A stretch of 8,161 bases of DNA from Candidatus Eisenbergiella stercorigallinarum (GTDB taxonomy: Bacteria > Bacillota > Clostridia > Lachnospirales > Lachnospiraceae), in contig DWUW01000332.1 of NCBI GenBank assembly GCA_019120525.1, positions 1 to 8,161 of the forward strand. The letters are read 5' to 3'. The notes under the pieces are model-generated. The model did no database searches and was not told the DNA's origin. It worked only from the letters and a program-made list of their open reading frames with translations. Position numbers and translations under genes: made by a program. Below, one piece after another: positions 1 through 5,927 of the stretch. Positions within the stretch are counted from its first letter, which is position 1. Each line of letters starts with the position of its first letter.

Positions 1-666
1 GTACTCCGGGAGCAGTTCGGCGTGGAGGATCCCCATGAGCTGGTTCATTTCCTGCCCGCCTCCCTCTGGGAGAAGATCGGGGAAACGCTGGGAGAGACGG
101 AAACGGATCTGACCATCCGCGTCCTGGCGGAAGAGGGAGCGTCCATGGAGACGCTGGACAGCCTGGAGGAGGAAATAAACGGCCTGCTGGAAGGCTATGA
201 AACGGAGAGTGAAAACCGCCTCCGGGCCAGGCTGGAAAGCGACAGGGCCTATGACGCCCTCATGACGCTTTTCGGAAGCTTCTGCGCCCTTCTCGCCCTG
301 TTCGGCATCAGCAGCGTGTTTCTCAACACCCTGAGCTTTGTGCGGCAGAGACGGCGGGAAGTGGCCAGGTATCTTTCCGTGGGAATGACGCCTTGCAGCG
401 TGGGGAAGATGTTCTTCGTGGAAGCTCTGGTGCTTGCCGGAAGGCCGGCGCTTGTCACCCTGCCCCTGGCCGCTCTGATCGTGGCGTGGTTTCTGAAAAC
501 GAGTTATCTGGATGCGGGCCTGTTTATCCGGCACGCGCCCGTGGTCCCTGTCCTTCTTTTCCTGGCCGCCATTTTTGCCTTTGTGGGACTGGCCTATTAT
601 CTGGGAGCCAGGAAGCTTCTTCGCTGCAGCCTGACGGAGCTTTTGAGGGATGAGAGCGCGGTTTAG
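1..666 (+). CDS. FtsX-type ABC transporter permease, C-terminal part (5' truncated by window)
   Basis: Membrane permease subunit of an ABC transporter of the FtsX/MacB/bacitracin-exporter class. The reading frame is open from base 1, so the GTG at 22 is internal and the gene begins outside the window. The visible 221 residues contain an extracytoplasmic, acidic and partly helical stretch (about residues 1-85). A transmembrane helix follows (about 87-110), then the basic cytoplasmic motif FVRQRRREVARYLSVGMT, which is typical of FtsX domains, where it contacts the ATPase. Two more hydrophobic helices lie at about 142-165 and 180-202, and a short charged tail ends in TAG. Three helices in this order match the usual C-terminal FtsX domain. 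The substrate cannot be told from this part. The ATPase partner is presumably upstream, outside the window. A strong terminator follows, so this is probably the last gene of its operon. Confidence 0.85.
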   Translation, partial: VLREQFGVEDPHELVHFLPASLWEKIGETLGETETDLTIRVLAEEGASMETLDSLEEEINGLLEGYETESENRLRARLESDRAYDALMTLFGSFCALLALFGISSVFLNTLSFVRQRRREVARYLSVGMTPCSVGKMFFVEALVLAGRPALVTLPLAALIVAWFLKTSYLDAGLFIRHAPVVPVLLFLAAIFAFVGLAYYLGARKLLRCSLTELLRDESAV

Positions 667-704
667 TCCGCTCGACGGGTTGCCGGACGCAGAATCGGGA
701 AACT

Positions 705-753
705 AAAAGAGCCCCGGCCGATATCCGCACAGAGGCGTCGGCCGGGGCTTTTC
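705..753. terminator. Bidirectional intrinsic terminator after the ABC permease
   Basis: A perfect 10-bp GC-rich stem (GCCCCGGCCG at 711-720 with CGGCCGGGGC at 739-748) has an 18-nt loop. It is flanked by AAAAGA on the left and TTTTC on the right; these flanks also pair weakly and supply U-tracts in both directions. On the plus strand it ends the permease transcript. On the minus strand it is a second stop behind the tRNA-Lys unit. Confidence 0.85.
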
Positions 754-763
754 ATGAGCCGGT

Positions 764-800
764 GAAAAAATAAAAGCACCAACCCCGAAGCTCTTATGTC
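764..800 (-). terminator. Intrinsic terminator of the tRNA-Lys transcript
   Basis: Read on the minus strand, ATAAGAGC (797-790) pairs with GCTTTTAT (777-770) over 8 bp with one G-U pair and a 12-nt loop. A run of five U (769-765) follows. It starts about 25 bases past the mature 3' end of the tRNA, as expected for a monocistronic tRNA gene. Confidence 0.7.
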
Positions 801-821
801 TTCAAAATCGGTACTTTCAAG

Positions 822-894
822 TGCGCCTTCAGGGGCTCGAACCCTGGACACCCTGATTAAGAGTCAGGTGCTCTACCAACTGAGCTAAAGGCGC
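822..894 (-). tRNA. tRNA-Lys (anticodon CTT)
   Basis: A complete 73-nt cloverleaf is seen on the minus strand. It has the acceptor stem GCGCCTT/AAGGCGC, a D-arm GCTC/GAGC with loop AGTTGGTA, an anticodon arm CCTGA/TCAGG with loop CTCTTAA, variable loop GTGTC, and a T-arm CAGGG/CCCTG with loop TTCGAGC. The discriminator base is A. The anticodon CTT (861-859) decodes the lysine codon AAG. The 3' CCA is not encoded (the next template bases give CT), so it must be added by CCA nucleotidyltransferase. It stands alone, with its own promoter and terminator, transcribed opposite to the flanking protein genes. Confidence 0.97.
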
Positions 895-926
895 GTTTCT
901 TTTGTGTCTTCCTTAACGCAAAATTT

Positions 927-955
927 ATTATATTACATGTCCTTTTATTTTGCAA
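927..955 (-). promoter_or_regulatory. Sigma-A-type promoter of tRNA-Lys
   Basis: On the minus strand, TTGCAA (955-950) is followed after exactly 17 bases by a perfect TATAAT (932-927). The predicted start is near 920, which leaves a leader of about 25 nt before the tRNA 5' end at 894, to be removed by RNase P. The -35 box TTGCAA is self-complementary, so it could also be read on the plus strand. Confidence 0.8.
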
Positions 956-993
956 CACTTTTTTTGAAAAAATTTATAATTTTTTCCGGAAGC

Positions 994-1022
994 TTTCAGA
1001 ATACTGAAAAGTATGGTATGTT
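994..1022 (+). promoter_or_regulatory. Candidate tatD promoter overlapped by inverted repeats
   Basis: A TG-extended -10 box (TGGTATGTT, hexamer 1017-1022) lies 17 bases after a weak -35 (TTTCAG, 994-999). The predicted start, near 1029, falls at the base of the structured leader. Two overlapping inverted repeats cover this promoter: TTTCAG-aata-CTGAAA (994-1009) and ATACT-gaaa-AGTAT (1001-1014). They could be an operator, but no regulator is identified. An alternative -10 is TATAAT at 975-980, with TTGCAA (950-955) at a poor 19-base spacing. Confidence 0.35.
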
Positions 1023-1026
1023 AGAT

Positions 1027-1092
1027 TTGTACCGTCTAGGCGAAAGCGCGGAAAACGCGCCCGGCGGCACAGTTTCCAGACGGGATTTACAA
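1027..1092 (+). other. Structured 5' leader of tatD, family not recognised
   Basis: In RNA form this stretch closes on itself. TTGTA (1027-1031) plus CCGTCT (1032-1037) pair with AGACGG (1078-1083) plus TACAA (1088-1092), giving an 11-bp helix with a 4-nt bulge GATT on the 3' side. Inside it, GCGCG (1046-1050) pairs with CGCGC (1056-1060) around a GAAAA loop. It ends about 20 bases before the tatD start. I could not match it to a riboswitch class known to me. No U-run follows it, so if it regulates anything, it would more likely act on translation than by termination. Confidence 0.4.
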
Positions 1093-1113
1093 CGCTTCGA
1101 CATGGAGGAAGCT

Positions 1114-1887
1114 ATGATTTTTGACAGTCACGCACATTATGACGATAAAGCTTTTGACGGGGACCGGGACGCGCTTCTTTCGTCGTTTCCCCAGAACGGG
1201 ATCGAAGGAGTGGTGAACGCGGGAGCGGACCGGAGGTCCGTCTGGAAGACGCTGGAGCTTGCGGAGCAGTATCCTTTCGTCTATGCCGCGGTTGGGATCC
1301 ATCCGGAGCATGTGGGGGATATGAGGGAAGAGGATCTGGAGTGGCTGCGCGGCCTGCTGGCCGGAGCGCGGGTGGTCGCCGTGGGAGAGATCGGGCTGGA
1401 CTATTACTGGGATCAGACGAAGAAGGAGCTTCAGAAAAAATGGTTCGCCGCCCAGCTTGCCCTGGCGGCGGAGGAAAAGCATCCGGTGGTGGTCCATTCC
1501 AGAGACGCGGCCGCGGACACGCTGGAGCTGATGCGGTCGGAATACGGGAAACGACCCGCCTGTATCCACTGTTTTTCCTATTCCAGGGAAATGGCGGAGG
1601 AGTTTCTGAAGCTGGACTACAGGATCGGGATCGGCGGCGTGGTCACTTTTAAAAACGCAAAGAAGATCCGGGAGGTGGTGGAGTACCTTCCCATGGACCG
1701 GATCCTTCTGGAGACGGACTGCCCCTATCTTGCGCCGGAGCCGAATCGGGGAAAACGGAATTTGTCCCTGAATCTGCCCTATGTTATCCGGCAGATTGCC
1801 GAGATCAAGGGGATCGACCCGCAGGAGGTGGAGGAGATCACCTGCCGGAACGCGAAGGAATTTTTCGGGATCGGAACAGGAGCCTGA
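1114..1887 (+). CDS. tatD: TatD family metal-dependent hydrolase / DNase
   Basis: Cytoplasmic TIM-barrel metallohydrolase of the TatD family; characterised members are divalent-metal-dependent 3'-5' exonucleases acting on DNA. The 257 residues are normal length for the family. All expected metal ligands are visible: the N-terminal HxH (H6, H8 in FDSHAHYD), E92 in GEIGLDYYW, H128 in VVVHSRDA, H152 in CIHCFS, and D202 in LLETDCPYLAPEP, the usual TatD signature. The start at 1114 is chosen because GGAGGA lies just upstream (1104-1109) and the family begins MIFDSHAH. The ATG at 1102 has no ribosome-binding site, and the frame open back to 904 runs through AT-rich leader DNA. It is the first gene of a run with rsmA, 27 bases apart. 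In Bacillus and many Firmicutes tatD is separated from rsmA by rnmV, which is missing here. The exact physiological substrate is not shown by the sequence. Confidence 0.93.
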   Translation: MIFDSHAHYDDKAFDGDRDALLSSFPQNGIEGVVNAGADRRSVWKTLELAEQYPFVYAAVGIHPEHVGDMREEDLEWLRGLLAGARVVAVGEIGLDYYWDQTKKELQKKWFAAQLALAAEEKHPVVVHSRDAAADTLELMRSEYGKRPACIHCFSYSREMAEEFLKLDYRIGIGGVVTFKNAKKIREVVEYLPMDRILLETDCPYLAPEPNRGKRNLSLNLPYVIRQIAEIKGIDPQEVEEITCRNAKEFFGIGTGA

Positions 1888-1914
1888 AAAAGGAAGAACA
1901 GAAAGCGAGGAGTT

Positions 1915-2850
1915 ATGCCAAAGCTCGGAACAGCCGCGGGGACCCTGGAGGTCCTGCGGAAATATGATTTTCATTTTCAGAAAAAATACGGTCAGAATTT
2001 TCTGATCGATCCCAATAAGCTGGAAGCGATCGTGGAAGCGGCCGGCGTGGGAGAAGAGGACTGCGTGCTGGAGATCGGGCCGGGGATCGGCACGCTGACC
2101 CAGTATCTGGCCGAACGGGCGGGAAGCGTGATCGCCGTGGAGATCGATCAGGCGCTCATCCCGATCCTTTCGGATACCCTTTCCGAATATCCCAATGTCA
2201 CCGTGATCAACGAGGATATCCTGAAGGTGGATATCGCGCGCCTGTCCCGGGAGAAAAACGCGGGCAGGCCCTTCAAGGTGGTGGCGAATCTGCCCTATTA
2301 CATCACCACGCCCATCATCATGAAGCTGTTTGAAAGCCATGCGCCGATCGATCTCATCACCATCATGGTGCAGACGGAGGTGGCCGAACGGATGCAGGAG
2401 GGGCCGGGAAGCAAGGAGTACGGAGCGCTGTCCCTGGCCGTTCAGTATTATTCCAGGCCCGAAATCGTGGCGCATGTGCCCGCGGGCTGCTTCATTCCGG
2501 CTCCGAAGGTGGGAAGCAGCGTGATCCGTCTGACCAGATACGAAGAGCCGCCGGTGACGGTAAAGGACGAGGCCTTCCTGTTCCGTCTGATCCGCGCCTC
2601 CTTCAACCAGCGCAGGAAGACGCTGGTCAACGGCCTGGGGAACGCGGAGGGACTTGCGGTTACCAAAGCGGAGGCAGCAGAAGCGCTACGGACCCTTGGA
2701 ATCCCGGAAAATATCCGGGGAGAAGCGCTCTCTCTGGAGCAGTTCGCCCGTCTGTCCGACCTTCTCTGTCAGAAGGAAGCTGAAAAAAAGGGATCGTCTG
2801 ACCCGCAGACGAAGAAAAATACGCGGATTGAACGGCAGGAGGACGAATGA
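1915..2850 (+). CDS. rsmA: 16S rRNA (adenine1518/1519-N6)-dimethyltransferase RsmA (KsgA)
   Basis: Uses S-adenosylmethionine to dimethylate two adjacent adenines in the 3' terminal hairpin of 16S rRNA, a late step and quality checkpoint in 30S subunit assembly. The 311 residues show the family landmarks in order: KKYGQNFLID (23-32), SAM-binding motif I EIGPGIGTLT (53-62), acidic motif II VEID (75-78), the catalytic motif IV NLPYYITTPI (125-134), QTEVAERM (153-160), and the C-terminal helical domain with SFNQRRKTL (229-237). The last roughly 20 residues are a charged, low-complexity tail beyond the usual end. The start is ATG 1915 with GAGGAG at 1907-1912; the spacing is very short (2 bases), but no better start fits the N-terminus. 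It follows tatD by 27 bases and overlaps the HAD gene by ATGA, which indicates cotranscription and translational coupling. Loss of this enzyme gives kasugamycin resistance in other bacteria. Confidence 0.97.
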   Translation: MPKLGTAAGTLEVLRKYDFHFQKKYGQNFLIDPNKLEAIVEAAGVGEEDCVLEIGPGIGTLTQYLAERAGSVIAVEIDQALIPILSDTLSEYPNVTVINEDILKVDIARLSREKNAGRPFKVVANLPYYITTPIIMKLFESHAPIDLITIMVQTEVAERMQEGPGSKEYGALSLAVQYYSRPEIVAHVPAGCFIPAPKVGSSVIRLTRYEEPPVTVKDEAFLFRLIRASFNQRRKTLVNGLGNAEGLAVTKAEAAEALRTLGIPENIRGEALSLEQFARLSDLLCQKEAEKKGSSDPQTKKNTRIERQEDE

Positions 2851-3587
2851 TCATGGAAGCGGTTATTTTTGACATGGACGGCGTCCTGTTCGATACGGAG
2901 CGGCTGAGCATTTCCTGCTGGCTGGAGACGGCGCAGAGGATGGGGCTGGGGGATATCAGGAAGGGCGCGTACGGCTGTATCGGCCTGAACCGGACGGACA
3001 GCAGGATCTTTATCAGAAGCCTGTACGGCGACGCCTTTCCCTATGATGAATTCCGGGCGGAAAATTCCGCCCTGTTTCAGGAAAAAATAGAAAGAGACGG
3101 CCTTCCCGTAAAAAAAGGAGCCGGGGAGCTTCTGGCCTGGCTGAAGGAAAAGGGAGTGAAAACGGCCGTCGCTTCCTCCACCAATACGCAGACGGTGAAG
3201 AGCCACATGGAGAGGGCCGGGTTCCTCCCGTATTTTCAGGAGATCATCGGCGGGGATATGGTGGAGCACAGCAAGCCCAGGCCGGACATTTATCTGATGG
3301 CCTGCAGGAGGCTTGGCGTGGAGCCCCAAAAGGCCGCGGCAATAGAGGATTCCCCCAACGGCATCCGAAGCGCCCACGCGGCGGGCATGCTTCCCGTCAT
3401 GGTTCCTGATATGGTGGAGCCGACGGCGGAGATCGAAGCGCTTCTGTACCGGAAGTGCAGAGATCTTGTGGAAGTGAAAAATTTATTTGAACAGATTTTC
3501 CTGTCCTCCAATATAAATAAAGAAAGGAATACCGCCGTCCGCCGCCGGGAGAGCTCCGGCCTGCAGACGGCATGGAGGCAGGACTGA
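2847..3587 (+). CDS. HAD-superfamily hydrolase, beta-phosphoglucomutase-like subclass, with odd C-terminal tail
   Basis: Soluble Mg-dependent phosphatase or phosphomutase of HAD subfamily I. Motif I is FDMDGVLFDTE, with nucleophile D9 and acid/base D11. An alpha-helical cap follows (about 17-85). Motif II is ASST (109-112), motif III is K143 in HSKPRPDIY, and motif IV is IEDSPNGIRSA with E167 and D168. The substrate cannot be predicted. AGGAGG lies at 2837-2842. ATG 2847 overlaps the rsmA stop; ATG 2853, two codons on, is equally possible. The core ends near residue 217, but the frame continues about 30 residues into a basic tail. Both other frames have TAA stops at 3514-3516 and 3518-3520, close to where family members usually end, and the tail DNA forms a GC-rich hairpin. 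The tail may therefore be an accident of a lost stop or a small indel. The catalytic core itself looks intact. Confidence 0.88.
   Translation: MIMEAVIFDMDGVLFDTERLSISCWLETAQRMGLGDIRKGAYGCIGLNRTDSRIFIRSLYGDAFPYDEFRAENSALFQEKIERDGLPVKKGAGELLAWLKEKGVKTAVASSTNTQTVKSHMERAGFLPYFQEIIGGDMVEHSKPRPDIYLMACRRLGVEPQKAAAIEDSPNGIRSAHAAGMLPVMVPDMVEPTAEIEALLYRKCRDLVEVKNLFEQIFLSSNINKERNTAVRRRESSGLQTAWRQD
3534..3571 (+). other. GC-rich hairpin between HAD core and ZIP gene
   Basis: GCCGTC (3534-3539) pairs with GACGGC (3566-3571). Inside this, GCCGG (3544-3548) pairs with CCGGC (3556-3560) around a 7-nt loop. No U-tract follows, so it is not a standard terminator. It could be an intergenic processing or stability element that now lies inside the HAD reading frame. 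It sits about 50 bases before the ZIP start. Confidence 0.5.
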
Positions 3588-3619
3588 CGGGAGAATACGA
3601 AAAAGAAAGGAAAACGACA

Positions 3620-4414
3620 ATGCTTCAGTCACTGAAATGGGCGGCCAGCGGAACGGGGTTCACCTTCCTTATGACCACGCTGGGGGCCGCCATGGTTTTT
3701 CTGTTCCGCAGAAGGATCAGCGAGAAGGTTCAGAAGATCTTTCTGGGCTTCGCCGCGGGCGTCATGATCGCGGCTTCCGTCTGGTCCCTTCTGATCCCTG
3801 CTATCGACAGGGCGGAGGCGGCGGGACAGACCGGATGGATCCCTGCGGCCGGCGGTTTTGCGCTGGGGATCCTGTTTCTGCTTCTGATGGATCAGTTCCT
3901 TCCCCACCTGCATGTGGGAGAGGAGGAGCCGGAGGGGATCGGCACCTCCTGGAAGAGAACCACCCTTCTGGTGATGGCTGTTACCCTTCATAATATCCCG
4001 GAGGGAATGGCCGTCGGCCTTTCCTTCGCGCTGGCCGCCCAGGAGGCGGGAGCGGGAGCCGGCCTGATGGCGGCTTTTGCCCTGGCGCTGGGAATCGGCA
4101 TCCAGAATTTCCCGGAAGGGGCGGCCATTTCCCTTCCCCTGCGGCAGGAAGGGGTTCCGGCGTGGAAGGCGTTTCTGATGGGAAGCCTTTCCGGGATCGT
4201 GGAGCCCATATTCGGCATTCTGGTGGTGCTCGCGGCGGGAGGCATCGAGCCGGTGATGCCATGGCTTTTGAGCTTCGCGGCGGGGGCTATGATGTATGTG
4301 GTTGTGGAGGAGCTGATCCCGGAGGCCCATCTGGGAGAGCATTCCAACACCGGCACGCTGGGCGTGATGGCAGGCTTTCTCATCATGATGATCCTGGACG
4401 TGGCGTTGGGATAA
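3620..4414 (+). CDS. ZIP family divalent metal transporter (GufA/ZupT-like)
   Basis: Inner-membrane permease that by family brings zinc or other divalent metals (Fe, Mn, Co) into the cytoplasm. The 264 residues contain about eight hydrophobic segments, at roughly 10-30, 38-60, 75-93, 113-140, 147-172, 183-207, 212-232 and 244-262. The metal-site signatures are present: HNIPEGMAVG (124-133) in the fourth helix and QNFPEGAAIS (162-171) in the fifth. A short His-containing cytoplasmic loop (HLHVGEEEPEG, 96-106) lies between helices 3 and 4, and VEELIPEA lies at 229-236. The start is ATG 3620, preceded by AAAGGA (3606-3611). The in-frame ATG 3572 lies inside a hairpin, has no ribosome-binding site, and would add 16 hydrophilic residues. 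It follows the HAD gene by 32 bases and is probably in the same transcript. Metal specificity cannot be read from the sequence, and no Zur or MntR box is evident. Confidence 0.92.
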   Translation: MLQSLKWAASGTGFTFLMTTLGAAMVFLFRRRISEKVQKIFLGFAAGVMIAASVWSLLIPAIDRAEAAGQTGWIPAAGGFALGILFLLLMDQFLPHLHVGEEEPEGIGTSWKRTTLLVMAVTLHNIPEGMAVGLSFALAAQEAGAGAGLMAAFALALGIGIQNFPEGAAISLPLRQEGVPAWKAFLMGSLSGIVEPIFGILVVLAAGGIEPVMPWLLSFAAGAMMYVVVEELIPEAHLGEHSNTGTLGVMAGFLIMMILDVALG

Positions 4415-4421
4415 AATATAC

Positions 4422-4450
4422 TTGTCAAGCAGCTGCAGCCATTATATAAT
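4422..4450 (+). promoter_or_regulatory. Sigma-A-type promoter of the DUF362 gene
   Basis: TTGTCA (4422-4427), 17 bases, then a perfect TATAAT (4445-4450). The predicted start is near 4457, which gives a leader of about 148 nt. It begins eight bases after the ZIP stop codon. No terminator is visible between the ZIP gene and this promoter, so read-through from upstream is also possible. Confidence 0.75.
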
Positions 4451-4490
4451 TTTGTTTAGGAAAAAATAAATTATTTTAAATTTGATAAAA

Positions 4491-4550
4491 ATGCCGCAAA
4501 TCCGGTGATTACAGAACCGAACAGGATGTTTTGTGCATGTGTCCTGGCAT
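4491..4550 (+). other. Possible three-way-junction leader RNA before DUF362 gene
   Basis: ATGC (4491-4494) can pair with GCAT (4547-4550) and enclose two hairpins: CGGT (4503-4506) with ACCG (4516-4519), and CAGGA (4522-4526) with TCCTG (4542-4546), the latter extended by G-U pairs. The helices are short and might be chance. The ribosome-binding site (4591-4596) lies outside the fold. I recognise no known riboswitch consensus here. Confidence 0.25.
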
Positions 4551-4604
4551 AAAGGGAGCCGGCATGGAGGAAAAGAGGATAAAACAAAAAAGGAGGAAGC
4601 TGCA

Positions 4605-5711
4605 GTGGAAAAGTTAAAGGTTTATTTCACAAGCATGAAAACGTCCTTTTCAGAAAACCTTCCGCAGAAGCTGGAACGGCTGATCAGGACAGCAGGTATT
4701 GGCAGCATCGATTTTAAGAACAAGTATGCGGCCATTAAGATCCATTTCGGGGAGCCAGGAAATCTGGCATTCCTGCGGCCCAACTATGCGGCCGTGGTGG
4801 TGAAGGTGGTAAAGGAGCTGGGCGGAAAGGCGTTTCTGACCGATTGCAACACGCTGTATGTGGGCGGAAGAAAAAACGCGCTGGATCATCTGGACGCGGC
4901 ATATCAGAACGGCTTTTCCCCGTTTTCCACGGGCTGTCATGTGATCATCGCCGACGGCCTGAAAGGAACGGATGAGGCGCTGGTTCCGGTGGAAGGCGGG
5001 GAATATGTGAAGGAAGCCAAGATCGGACGCGCCATTATGGATGCGGATGTGTTCATCACCCTCAGTCATTTTAAAGGACACGAAGCCACAGGATTTGGCG
5101 GCGCGCTGAAGAACATCGGTATGGGCTGCGGCTCCCGCGCCGGAAAGATGGAGATGCACAGCGCCGGAAAGCCTCATGTGGATCAGTCCCTGTGCGTGGG
5201 CTGCGGCCGCTGCATCCAGATCTGCGCCCATGACGCGCCGTCTATTACAGATGGAAAGGCTTCCATCGACCATGACAAATGTGTGGGCTGCGGCCGCTGT
5301 ATCGGCGTCTGTCCCATGGACGCGGTCTGCGCGGCAAGCGATGAGAGCAACGATATCCTGAATTGCAAGATTGCGGAATACAGCAAGGCGGTGATCTCCG
5401 GAAGGCCGAATTTCCATATCAGCCTGGTCATTGACGTATCCCCGAACTGCGATTGCCATTCGGAGAACGATATCCCTATCGTTCCGGATGTGGGCATGTT
5501 CGCTTCCTTCGATCCGGTTGCCCTGGATGTGGCCTGCGCGGACGCGGTCAACCGCCAGCCCGTGATCAGCGGAAGCCAGCTGGACCGGATGCCCCATGTG
5601 CACCACGATCATTTCATCGATTCCGCGCCGGAGACCAACTGGCACTCCTGCATCGAGCACGCGGTGAAGATCGGGCTGGGTTCCGACCAGTATGAGCTGA
5701 TCGAGATCTGA
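4605..5711 (+). CDS. DUF362 domain protein with two [4Fe-4S] ferredoxin motifs
   Basis: Cytoplasmic iron-sulfur protein of 368 residues. The N-terminal and C-terminal parts (about 1-190 and 250-368) are DUF362-like, with IKIHFGEPGN (44-53) and HFKGHEATGFGGALKNIGMGC (155-175). Between them is a bacterial-type 2x[4Fe-4S] ferredoxin insert: CVGCGRCIQICAHDA (Cys 197, 200, 203, 207) and CVGCGRCIGVCPMDA (Cys 226, 229, 232, 236), both with intact CxxCxxCxxxC spacing. Further cysteines cluster at 282 and 284 (NCDCHSEN). The family is common in anaerobes and its reaction is not established; a redox or electron-transfer role is inferred from the clusters. The start is GTG 4605, eight bases after a perfect AGGAGG (4591-4596), and MEKLKVYF is a natural N-terminus. 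The frame is open back to an ATG at 4533, but that would translate the leader. It has its own promoter and appears monocistronic. Confidence 0.88.
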   Translation: MEKLKVYFTSMKTSFSENLPQKLERLIRTAGIGSIDFKNKYAAIKIHFGEPGNLAFLRPNYAAVVVKVVKELGGKAFLTDCNTLYVGGRKNALDHLDAAYQNGFSPFSTGCHVIIADGLKGTDEALVPVEGGEYVKEAKIGRAIMDADVFITLSHFKGHEATGFGGALKNIGMGCGSRAGKMEMHSAGKPHVDQSLCVGCGRCIQICAHDAPSITDGKASIDHDKCVGCGRCIGVCPMDAVCAASDESNDILNCKIAEYSKAVISGRPNFHISLVIDVSPNCDCHSENDIPIVPDVGMFASFDPVALDVACADAVNRQPVISGSQLDRMPHVHHDHFIDSAPETNWHSCIEHAVKIGLGSDQYELIEI

Positions 5712-5732
5712 GAAGGCTGCGTGAAGAACTTC

Positions 5733-5766
5733 CGGAAAGAAAAAAAGAGGTGACTTTTCTTTTTTG
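5733..5766 (+). terminator. Weak A/U-rich terminator-like hairpin after DUF362 gene
   Basis: An A-rich arm (GGAAAGAAAAAAAG, 5734-5747) can pair imperfectly with CTTTTCTTTTTT (5754-5765) around a short loop. The stem is almost all A-U with mismatches, so it would be a poor terminator alone. The strong hairpin at 5808-5854 lies just downstream. Confidence 0.25.
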
Positions 5767-5807
5767 GAAAAAATTGAGAATCAGAATCATTTTGCAAACC
5801 ATGACGG

Positions 5808-5854
5808 AAAAGGCCCTGGCAGAGAGTTCTTATGAATCTCCGTCAGGGCCTTTT
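5808..5854. terminator. Bidirectional terminator between convergent DUF362 gene and trpS
   Basis: GGCCCTG (5812-5818) pairs with CAGGGCC (5844-5850), extended by AAAA (5808-5811) and TTTT (5851-5854), so each strand ends in a U-run. Inside the loop, GAGA-TTC and GAA-TCTC pair further (5822-5840). Its place between convergent genes fits shared use. The remaining intergenic DNA (5712-5807 and 5855-5927) holds nothing else I can assign. Confidence 0.88.
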
Positions 5855-5927
5855 ACAGCGCTTTCATGGTGGAAGCTTCCGTTTCATTTTCATCAAAAGG
5901 ACAGAAGCTTTCGCTTTGCGGAAATAT

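Noticed and set aside
904..1113. N-terminal extension of TatD from an upstream in-frame ATG
   Set aside because: It covers the tRNA promoter and the structured leader, lacks a ribosome-binding site, and TatD proteins begin at MIFDSHAH.
1087..2475. Long open frame (462 codons) on the minus strand
   Set aside because: It is antisense to tatD and rsmA, whose products are clearly recognisable. Its translation is His/Arg/Gln-rich with no family resemblance, as expected of a GC-rich shadow frame.
4533..4604. N-terminal extension of the DUF362 protein
   Set aside because: A perfect AGGAGG eight bases before GTG 4605 defines the start, and the extension is hydrophilic leader sequence.
5776..5790. 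Fur-box-like sequence (GAGAATCAGAATCAT)
   Set aside because: It is a poor match to the palindrome and lies downstream of a stop codon with no promoter or gene to control.
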